A stretch of DNA of 14,510 bases from JAJRZX01 sp964407495 (GTDB lineage: Bacteria > Desulfobacterota > GWC2-55-46 > JADFVP01). The translations under genes and the position numbers were made by a program. A model generated the notes under the pieces. It was not told where the DNA came from and did not search any database. It saw only the letters and a program-made list of their open reading frames with translations. Shown here one piece after another: positions 1-5,940 of this stretch; positions within the stretch are counted from its first letter, which is position 1; each line of letters opens with the position of its first letter. The stretch covers positions 1-14,510 of the forward strand of contig CAYOVP010000049.1 in the NCBI GenBank assembly GCA_964407495.1, given 5' to 3'.

Positions 1-60
1 GCGGCAAATCCCAGGTAGGTTTGCCCTGGTGATATGGATAAAGGCATAACCCCGACACAA
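1..60. other. Unassigned left edge, probably the 3' end of a truncated transcript
   Basis: No recognisable gene. All plus-strand frames close within about 50 bases, and the minus-strand frames show no known motif. Two overlapping hairpins are possible and exclude each other: 3-8 (GGCAAA) with 20-25 (TTTGCC), or 11-15 (CCAGG) with 25-29 (CCTGG). The T-rich terminator just to the right suggests this is the tail of a plus-strand mRNA or small RNA whose body lies outside the window. It does not resemble the 3' end of a tRNA, tmRNA, RNase P RNA or SRP RNA as far as I can judge. Confidence 0.3.
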
Positions 61-66
61 GGAAAA

Positions 67-100
67 GGGCCGCAGAGTTACTCTGCGGCCCCTTTTTTTT
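67..100 (+). terminator. Strong Rho-independent terminator
   Basis: A perfect 11-bp GC-rich stem (67-77 with 81-91) closes on a TTA loop and is followed by one C and eight T residues (93-100), the classical form of a plus-strand terminator. Read on the minus strand, the same stem is followed by only TTTTCC. It could therefore also stop transcription leaving tilS, which ends about 60 bases away, but less efficiently. Confidence 0.9.
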
Positions 101-161
101 GGACCTCTCACGCCTTGGCGATTACTCCTTCGGTGTTCTCCTGACCCGGAGTCCTGACTTC

Positions 162-1541
162 TCAACCCCTGCGAGATGGCCGGAAGGAAAGTTGCAGAAC
201 CCTTCCGGTCTTCTCAGTAAGGCTGTAGGCCCGGCTCTGACGGAGCCCCGCCACCCAGAGGACCTCACCGCCTGCCGCTACAATGGGTGTTGTCCCTCTC
301 TTCTGAAAGGGGACCCTCTCATCGATGAATATTTCTTTTATCTTTTTAGTGCCCACCATCCCAAGTGGCCTTATCCTGTCGCCGGGGCGAAAAGACCTCG
401 CAACAAGGGGCTCAGGCACGGTAGCGGCATCGAAGTAGGCAGAGCTGGGACTGAATCTCCCTGGAGGTGCATCGAGGAGAGTAACACTGATACCCCCTAC
501 ACCCTTTATGACCGTCTTTCCCGGGACCATGAGTTCAACTTCAAAGGGCCCTGTGCCTGCAGGCGGCCTCGTGGAAATGACTACTCTGCCATACTCCCGC
601 CACGCATGGATGCCGCGAGGGAGTGTAACCTCGGTATTGGGTCTCTTTCCCTTTACAAGGGATGTAAAGGCCTCGATATGTGCAGAAGAGATGGAAGCCC
701 TCTGCCCGAGCGTGCCTGCGGCCCCGAGGAAGACCCTGGTAAGAAGGGCCTGGTGCAGATCGCGGAGCCGGGCGGCATCGAGTACAATCTTTGTCCTTGT
801 CTTCTTGACAAGGACGCCAAGGTGTCCTGCTATGGCCTCTATGTAATCGTTGTCATGGCGGAGCGACTCTGCTGTACGGGCAAGAGACTCTATGATGGAA
901 GGATTGTAGTTCTCCTGCAGATAGGGCAGGAGATGGTGGCGGATCCTGTTTCTGAGGTAATCGTCCTTGAGGTTCGACGAATCCACTACAAAATCGATAC
1001 CCTCTTCTTCTATGAAACGCATGACCTCGGCACGGCTGACGTGTATGAGCGGTTTCATGTGCAGGCCCCTAAGGGGCCAGATGCCGGAGAGGCCGGCAAG
1101 GCCGCTCCCCTTCATGAAGCGCATGAGCATGGTCTCGGCCTGGTCGTCCATTGTGTGGCCGAGTGCTATGCGGGCGGCCCCGAACTTTCTTGCGGTCTCG
1201 TGAAGGAAGGAGAGCCTCTTCTGTCTGGCCGCTGCCTGGGGCCCACCTGACCTGGTTCTCCTGAGGGTACCCTTGCCGAGTCTTCGCCCAAAGAACTCGA
1301 GACCATACTGGGCGGCCTTGGCCCTGACGAACTCCATATCCCGCCTCGACTCATGGCCCCTGAGGTTGTGGTTCAGGTGTGCCACGGCCAGTTCAATGCC
1401 GAGTTCACAGCGCAGAGAGTAGAGCGCATGGAGCATGGCCATGGAGTCTGGCCCGCCTGAGACACCGGCGAGCACCCTCTGGCCCTGCTTTACCATGGAG
1501 TACTTCCTGATAGTATCCCTTACTGTGCGGAGCATGGGCAT
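162..1541 (-). CDS. tilS: tRNA(Ile)-lysidine synthase TilS
   Basis: Cytoplasmic tRNA-modifying enzyme that attaches lysine, using ATP, to C34 of the CAU-anticodon tRNA-Ile so that it reads AUA. The 459-residue protein has the N-terminal PP-loop ATPase domain with the signature SGGPDS at residues 28-33, the HLNHNLRG stretch at 55-62, and the GHTMDDQAETMLMR segment at 128-141. A central substrate-binding region follows, then a C-terminal domain with RPGDRIRPLG at 385-394. Length matches full-size bacterial TilS, such as the E. coli enzyme of about 430 residues. I chose the ATG at 1541, preceded by a weak AGGG-type ribosome site; Met3 is an alternative. It lies 96 bases downstream of the receiver gene on the same strand and may be read from the same promoter. 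Frequent ATA codons nearby fit the need for this enzyme. Confidence 0.96.
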   Translation of the reverse strand: MPMLRTVRDTIRKYSMVKQGQRVLAGVSGGPDSMAMLHALYSLRCELGIELAVAHLNHNLRGHESRRDMEFVRAKAAQYGLEFFGRRLGKGTLRRTRSGGPQAAARQKRLSFLHETARKFGAARIALGHTMDDQAETMLMRFMKGSGLAGLSGIWPLRGLHMKPLIHVSRAEVMRFIEEEGIDFVVDSSNLKDDYLRNRIRHHLLPYLQENYNPSIIESLARTAESLRHDNDYIEAIAGHLGVLVKKTRTKIVLDAARLRDLHQALLTRVFLGAAGTLGQRASISSAHIEAFTSLVKGKRPNTEVTLPRGIHAWREYGRVVISTRPPAGTGPFEVELMVPGKTVIKGVGGISVTLLDAPPGRFSPSSAYFDAATVPEPLVARSFRPGDRIRPLGMVGTKKIKEIFIDERVPFQKRGTTPIVAAGGEVLWVAGLRQSRAYSLTEKTGRVLQLSFRPSRRG

Positions 1542-1637
1542 TACCCTGTCTTTGCCGAGACACGTAAAATGTCTGTTCTTGATGATTGATGTTTCTTACG
1601 AGGAAGGGTGTTCCAGATGTGGTGGAAGAGAGGAACT

Positions 1638-2117
1638 TCAGCCAAGTTCGTCCAGTCTGTTTCTCTGTATGGCCCGCAAGACATCGAGCCTGCCATATGC
1701 CTTGTTGAGTTTATCGAAGAGACGCTTGCGCCTGGCTCCCTTGCCTACGCTCGGGCCGGCCTTTCTCATTATGCGGCGGAGTTCATCGAGACGAAAGGGC
1801 TTTGTAATGAAGTCAAAGGCCCCTGCCTCGATGCTCTTGACAACAGTATCGAGGGTGGCATAGCCCGTAATAACTATGACATGGACCTTCTTGCCAGAGT
1901 CCTTTATGCCCTTGAGGAGTTCGAGCCCGTCCATGCCCGGCATCTTGAGGTCACAGACAACTATCTTGAAATCTTTCTTGCTGATGCTCTCGAGGGCCTC
2001 TTCCCCGGTCTTGGCAGTGCTGACAGTGTATCCCCAGTCCTTAATGGCTTCTTCAAGGAGTTCGCGAAGACACCTGTCGTCATCGACTACAAGCACACCG
2101 GCCTTTACTTCCTGCAC
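1638..2117 (-). CDS. Stand-alone response regulator (receiver domain)
   Basis: Two-component receiver protein of 159 residues. The CheY-like domain spans about residues 7-118 and has all catalytic positions: acidic pair D13/D14, phospho-acceptor D56 within the CDLKMPGMDG motif, T84 and K106 (KPF motif). After the receiver there is only a basic, probably helical tail (121-159) with no recognisable DNA-binding or enzymatic domain. It probably acts through protein contact, or as the phosphate-accepting partner of a histidine kinase not present here. The start is a GTG at 2117, preceded at about eight bases by AGAGGG. A sigma70-like promoter lies just upstream. It is followed on the same strand by tilS after 96 bases. 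The receiver assignment is secure; the partner and output are unknown. Confidence 0.93.
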   Translation of the reverse strand: MQEVKAGVLVVDDDRCLRELLEEAIKDWGYTVSTAKTGEEALESISKKDFKIVVCDLKMPGMDGLELLKGIKDSGKKVHVIVITGYATLDTVVKSIEAGAFDFITKPFRLDELRRIMRKAGPSVGKGARRKRLFDKLNKAYGRLDVLRAIQRNRLDELG

Positions 2118-2166
2118 TCGCGTTACCCTCTGGCTAAGGAAAGTCGCGAATAAAATACTGATGAAT

Positions 2167-2196
2167 ATTTTACATTTTTTAAACCCATTGTGTCAA
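2167..2196 (-). promoter_or_regulatory. Promoter of the receiver gene
   Basis: On the minus strand TTGACA (2191-2196) is followed after 18 bases by TAAAAT (2167-2172). This predicts a start near 2160 and a leader of about 40 bases before the GTG. The hexamers are near consensus and correctly placed. The 17-bp palindrome at 2203-2219 lies immediately upstream. Confidence 0.65.
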
Positions 2197-2202
2197 CAGA
2201 TA

Positions 2203-2219
2203 TCTCCTCCAGGAGGAGA
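2203..2219. promoter_or_regulatory. 17-bp perfect palindrome in a divergent intergenic region
   Basis: TCTCCTCC and GGAGGAGA are perfect inverted 8-base arms around a single A. The element sits between the diverging promoters of the receiver gene and the aminopeptidase. It lies seven bases upstream of the receiver -35 box and about 33 bases upstream of the aminopeptidase -35 box. The position suits an activator or shared operator. The binding protein is unknown, and the purine-rich composition leaves room for chance. Confidence 0.4.
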
Positions 2220-2251
2220 CTCGATAGACAAAGACCTCGAGAAAGAGCGGA

Positions 2252-2296
2252 TTGACATGAGGGCGCCCCTGTTATAATCTTAAGAAGACCTATAAT
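2252..2296 (+). promoter_or_regulatory. Promoter region of the M29 aminopeptidase gene
   Basis: An exact TTGACA (2252-2257) is followed by an exact TATAAT (2273-2278) with a short 15-base spacer. A second exact TATAAT lies at 2291-2296 but lacks a good -35 partner. Either -10 box would give a start 15-35 bases before the chosen ATG at 2318. The exact hexamers make a promoter likely; the short spacer suggests modest or regulated strength. Confidence 0.6.
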
Positions 2297-2317
2297 AAAT
2301 TACAGATGGAGAAGGCG

Positions 2318-3433
2318 ATGAACCAAGTTATGAGGAACATCTTCACCCTGAACCTTGGCGTAAGAAGAGACGAGCGTGTCCTCGTCTTTACAGACACCAT
2401 CACAGATGCCGAGGCCCCGGGCGAAGAAGAACGAAGAAGGCGCGATGACCTCAGGGATATAGCCAGGGAGGTTGCCGAGGCCGGGCGCAGGTACTGCCAG
2501 ACAGAGTACGTGGAGTTCCCCTCTGGAGGCGGACACGGGGTGGAGCCGCACGTTTACCTCTGGGAGGCGGCCTTTGGCAAGGAGGCCGTTGACAAACTCC
2601 GCAACGCTGGCTTACTCGGCAAAATCCTTGAAAAAAGGGCCTCTGAGGCCGATATTGACGAGGCCTCGGATATTATAAGGGAAGCAGGCATAATGCCTGG
2701 AGCCGTCGTTGCCCTAAGCAACTACTCCACAACGCATACGAGGTTCAGGAAGTTCCTTACAGACGTAGGTGGCGCGAGGTACGCGAGCATGCCCATCTTC
2801 GAGCGTTCCATGCTCAGCGGCGCCATGTCCGTAGACTGGCAGGAACTGGAGAAGAGGACAAAGAGGCTCCAGAGAAGACTCTCGGGCGCCGAGCGTGTCC
2901 GCATCTCCACACCAGAGGGTACGCAGATCGAGTTCTCCATAAAGGACCGGCCTGTCCTCACGGACACTGGCATCCTTACCGCGCCCGGGGCCTATGGCAA
3001 CCTCCCGGCAGGAGAGGCCTTTCTCGCGCCTGTAGAGGGTACGGCAAATGGCCGCCTCGTCCTCCAGTGGGCCCCAACGAGAAGGCTCCGCAGCCCCGTC
3101 ACCGTGGAGGTAAGGGACGGGCTCGCAAGGTCTGTGGACGGGGCCGAGGGCTATGCTGCAGAACTCTGGCGCAAGATAGAAGAGACACCACTTGCCGGCA
3201 ATGTGGCAGAACTCGGCATAGGCACGAACGACAAGGCTACACGGCCCGACAATATCCTTGAGACAGAGAAGATACTCGGCACAGTGCACATCGCCCTTGG
3301 CGACAATGCCGGCTTTGGCGGCACAGTCTCTGTTCCATTTCACCAGGACTTCATCTTCTACAGGCCCACCATGGAGGCCCTGAAGGGCGATGAATGGGTG
3401 GAGATACTCGTAGACGGGAGGCCCTGTTTCTAA
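2318..3433 (+). CDS. M29-family (AmpS/aminopeptidase T-like) metallo-aminopeptidase
   Basis: Removes N-terminal residues from peptides in the cytoplasm; the M29 family uses a two-metal centre. The family motifs are present in order: NLPAGEAFLAP with metal ligand E233, AELGIG with E298, GTVHIALGDN with H324, and HQDF with H342 and D344, numbered from the start chosen here. The protein is 371 residues, close to the usual 370-410. An upstream in-frame ATG at 2306 lacks a ribosome site, whereas the ATG at 2318 is preceded by GGAG six bases away, so I prefer 2318. It is monocistronic and the only plus-strand gene in the window. It faces the receiver gene head to head and the nucleoside transporter tail to tail. 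No signal peptide is seen. Substrate preference cannot be predicted. Confidence 0.9.
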   Translation: MNQVMRNIFTLNLGVRRDERVLVFTDTITDAEAPGEEERRRRDDLRDIAREVAEAGRRYCQTEYVEFPSGGGHGVEPHVYLWEAAFGKEAVDKLRNAGLLGKILEKRASEADIDEASDIIREAGIMPGAVVALSNYSTTHTRFRKFLTDVGGARYASMPIFERSMLSGAMSVDWQELEKRTKRLQRRLSGAERVRISTPEGTQIEFSIKDRPVLTDTGILTAPGAYGNLPAGEAFLAPVEGTANGRLVLQWAPTRRLRSPVTVEVRDGLARSVDGAEGYAAELWRKIEETPLAGNVAELGIGTNDKATRPDNILETEKILGTVHIALGDNAGFGGTVSVPFHQDFIFYRPTMEALKGDEWVEILVDGRPCF

Positions 3434-3460
3434 GTCCTGGGCGGTGCCAGCCTACCCATA

Positions 3461-3481
3461 CTCACACCCGATTATTGTGAG
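3461..3481. repeat. Inverted repeat between convergent genes
   Basis: CTCACA (3461-3466) and TGTGAG (3476-3481) form a perfect 6-bp stem with a nine-base loop. It lies 28 bases after the aminopeptidase stop and about 115 bases from the transporter stop. A second small hairpin, CCCC-GAG-GGGG, follows at 3485-3495. No T-tract adjoins either on either strand, so these may shape the 3' ends of the convergent transcripts but are not convincing intrinsic terminators. Confidence 0.3.
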
Positions 3482-3595
3482 ATACCCCGAGGGGGCATGC
3501 CGTTTTACCTCCCTCTCCACCCTCCACAACTCCCCTACTGCAAGTCCCTGGCCGGCCTGTGGGGGCCTCGCCCCGATATGAAGGGCCTCGTGTCT

Positions 3596-4792
3596 CTAAA
3601 GCAGCATCCCCGCTATTGAGGCTGTCATGAAACTTGCGAGGAGGCCCCCAAGAAGGGCCTTCATGGCAAGGGAGGCAACGAGCCTCTTTCTTTCCGGACT
3701 TATGGCCCCCACAGCGCCTATGAGTATGGCTATGGAGCCGAAGTTGGCAAAACTGCAGAGCGCGTAGGTGGAAATGGTGATAGAGCGCGGTGAAAGGAGC
3801 CCTGCGCTTATGAGCGAGCCCATCTTCTGATAGGAGAGGAACTCGTTGAAGATGACCTTTATGCCAAGGAGTTGGCCAACGAGGATGCAGTCCTTCCAGG
3901 GCACCCCGAGGACAAAGGCCACGGGCGCAAAGACATAACCGCTCATAACCTCGAATGATGTATTCATGGATCCCAGGAAGTAGTCGAGCATGCCGATGAG
4001 GGCCACGAATGCCATGAGTATGGCCCCGATTGAGGCCGCGAGCCTGAGACCGCTCATGGCCCCGTTGGCCGCGGCGTCCACGATGTTCTCGTCCGTACTC
4101 TTGAGCATGCCCTTTATCTCCGGGCCTGTAAGGGGGGTCAAGGTCTCTGGGACGAGGAGTTTGGAAATGACGAGGGCCGCAGGTGCGCTCATGACCGAGG
4201 CGGCAAGGAGGTGGCCTGCGTCTGCGCCAAAACTCACGTACACCGCCATGACAGAGCCGGCGATTGTGGCGAGAAAGCACGTCATGATGGTGAATATCTC
4301 GGAGCGGGTCATGCGCGAGATATAATCCTTGAGCCCTACGGTGGACTCGATACCCATGAAGACGAACATGGCCGCAAGGAGTGACTCAGCGCCAGAGGCG
4401 TGCATGGTACGGCGCATTACCCAGGCCATGGCATGGACAACGGCCTGAAGTATGCGCAGATAGAAGAGTACGCCCATGAGGGAAGAGACGAAGACAACTG
4501 TGGGAAGTACCTTGAAGGCCACGGTGGCGCCAAGGGACTGATTGCTTACAAGGGAGCCGAAGAGAAAACTCGCGCCTGTGTCGGAAAAATCGAGCAGGCC
4601 TGTCATCAGTACGCGTGCGGCCTCGAAAAAAACAAGACCAGGGCGGGTCTTGAGTATGAGGAGGGCGAGTACGACTTGAAGGCCTATGCCCCAGAGAACG
4701 AGTCTCCAGTCTATCTTCTCTCTGTTCTCAGAAATGGCCCAGGCAAGGCCGATAAAAAGTAGGAAGCCAGAAAGGCTCAATAACCTCTCCAT
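3596..4792 (-). CDS. Concentrative nucleoside transporter (CNT/NupC family)
   Basis: Inner-membrane secondary transporter that imports nucleosides with H+ or Na+. The 398-residue protein has the family layout: an N-terminal helix pair with the SENREKIDWR link (21-30), an N-terminal gate region, the HP1 re-entrant segment followed by MTRSEIFTIMT (161-171), HP2 with the NEF motif (316-318), and the SFANFGSI helix (347-354). In HP1 the usual G-Q/N-T/S-E substrate motif appears as GIES (147-150), one residue shorter, so substrate choice may differ from NupC. The ATG at 4792 gives the typical family N-terminus, although a ribosome site is poor (GGAG lies about 15 bases upstream). It is last in the 8678-3596 block, 78 bases after the YjbQ gene. 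The adenosine-specific kinase further upstream is a possible functional partner. Confidence 0.9.
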   Translation of the reverse strand: MERLLSLSGFLLFIGLAWAISENREKIDWRLVLWGIGLQVVLALLILKTRPGLVFFEAARVLMTGLLDFSDTGASFLFGSLVSNQSLGATVAFKVLPTVVFVSSLMGVLFYLRILQAVVHAMAWVMRRTMHASGAESLLAAMFVFMGIESTVGLKDYISRMTRSEIFTIMTCFLATIAGSVMAVYVSFGADAGHLLAASVMSAPAALVISKLLVPETLTPLTGPEIKGMLKSTDENIVDAAANGAMSGLRLAASIGAILMAFVALIGMLDYFLGSMNTSFEVMSGYVFAPVAFVLGVPWKDCILVGQLLGIKVIFNEFLSYQKMGSLISAGLLSPRSITISTYALCSFANFGSIAILIGAVGAISPERKRLVASLAMKALLGGLLASFMTASIAGMLL

Positions 4793-4870
4793 GGGCAGTA
4801 TGACAATCTCCAGGTCTTTTTTTTACTTCTATGCCAGGTGCACGGGACAGGCCTGGAAGAGAGAGGCTCT

Positions 4871-5290
4871 CTATTCTCCCAGTATCTTCACAAGGACCCT
4901 CTTTCTTCTCCGCCCGTCAAACTCGCCGTAGAAGATCCTCTCCCATGTGCCAAGGTCGAGCCTGCCTTCTGTCACGGCCACAGTGATGCCCCTGCCCATT
5001 ATCTCGCGCTTCAGGTGCGCATCCCCATTGTCCTCGCCAGTGTCGTTATGGCGGTACTGTGAAATGGGCTCATGGGGCGCAAGGCCCTCGAGCCATCGCA
5101 TGAGGTCTTCGTGCAGACCAGGCTCATCGTCATTTATGAAGACCGAAGATGTTATGTGCATGGAGTTGACGAGCACCAGCCCCTCTTTTATGCCGCTCTC
5201 TGCAAGGGCAGCGACAACGTCATCTGTGATATTCACAAAGGCATACCTCTGAGGCAGTTCAAAGTACAGTATCTTCCTGTAACTCTTCAT
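4871..5290 (-). CDS. yjbQ: YjbQ/UPF0047 family protein
   Basis: Small, single-domain protein of 139 residues that fills the whole family length. Visible family signatures are NSMHITSSVFINDDEPGL (residues 42-59), a YRHNDTGEDNGDAHLK segment with conserved His, Glu and Asp, and LDLGTWERIF followed by EFDG near the C-terminus. E. coli YjbQ has been reported to show thiamine-phosphate synthase activity when overproduced, but the physiological role of the family is unsettled. The predicted location is cytoplasmic. The ATG at 5290 matches the usual family N-terminus; an AAGGG lies almost directly against it, an unusually short spacing. It follows the cytochrome gene by 70 bases and precedes the transporter by 78, probably in one transcript. 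Confidence 0.92.
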   Translation of the reverse strand: MKSYRKILYFELPQRYAFVNITDDVVAALAESGIKEGLVLVNSMHITSSVFINDDEPGLHEDLMRWLEGLAPHEPISQYRHNDTGEDNGDAHLKREIMGRGITVAVTEGRLDLGTWERIFYGEFDGRRRKRVLVKILGE

Positions 5291-5360
5291 TCCCTTTGTT
5301 GAACCTCGCTATTGTAACATCAGACTCGGCCTTGCCAGGGCCATCCATCTGGCCCCTGGC

Positions 5361-5810
5361 CTACTTCCTGTGACAGGCCATACAGAGCCGGCTCCCAGTG
5401 TTGTCGATTCTGAGCATGGGGTCAGGGCCGCCGCCAGTCCTCTCTCTCCGACGCTCTTCTGCCAGCGCCTGGTGGTTCTTCTCCTCATAGGCCACATGAC
5501 AGGTAATACAACTTATCCTCCCACCGACAAGTTTGACGGCTGGAGGAAGGGCCCCTGGCCTTACGAGAGATGGGTTTCGTGCCGCTATATCTTGGTAATT
5601 CACGCCTACCGGGTGCTCGCTCGCCACGATGTGCGAGACCATTACGCCGCTGAGCACCCCCTCGTGACAGCCGATGCACTGCCTCGAGGCCTCATCGAGA
5701 CGCGCACCTTCCTGCCCGGAGGAGGCATGGCCAAAGGCAGGGGAGAAGAGTATGACGGCAAGCACAAGGGAAGAGACCTCTAAAGACCGTCTTCGTAAGA
5801 TCCTAATCAT
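5361..5810 (-). CDS. Periplasmic three-haem c-type cytochrome
   Basis: Secreted electron carrier. A basic start and hydrophobic stretch (residues 1-27) form a Sec signal peptide, probably cut after GHA at about residue 29. Three CXXCH haem-attachment sites follow: CIGCH (45-49), CITCH (101-105) and CMACH (143-147). Other histidines that could be distal ligands are H60, H66 (in SEHPVGV) and H113. The SEHPVG, GxISCxTCH and LCxxCH pattern resembles the paired-CXXCH cytochromes of anaerobes. The mature protein is about 120 residues and ends three residues after the last haem site. The start at 5810 has GGAGAGG seven bases upstream. It follows the transglycosylase gene by 130 bases. Redox partners are not evident; NorC and NorB lie over 5 kb away. 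Confidence 0.88.
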   Translation of the reverse strand: MIRILRRRSLEVSSLVLAVILFSPAFGHASSGQEGARLDEASRQCIGCHEGVLSGVMVSHIVASEHPVGVNYQDIAARNPSLVRPGALPPAVKLVGGRISCITCHVAYEEKNHQALAEERRRERTGGGPDPMLRIDNTGSRLCMACHRK

Positions 5811-5940
5811 TGACAGACCTCTCCATGGTGGGATGATGAGTAAGAAATGGTCTTCTCATGCTTACAGAGCGAATTCTATCACAAGGCACTGCCTTCTTGC
5901 CAAGTATTTAGCCCTGCCCAGCCCTCCCCCTATTGCCCCC

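Noticed and set aside
1..60. c-di-GMP-I riboswitch suggested by GGCAAACC on the minus strand
   Set aside because: Only about five bases separate GGCAAACC from the following GGGA, so the required stem and GNRA loop are missing.
99..1250. A 383-codon open frame on the plus strand opposite tilS
   Set aside because: It is antisense to a gene with clear TilS motifs, and its translation shows no domain. Long antisense frames are expected from the codon bias of GC-rich genes.
4816..4825. T-run resembling a plus-strand terminator tail
   Set aside because: No stem-loop precedes it on the plus strand, and no plus-strand gene ends there.
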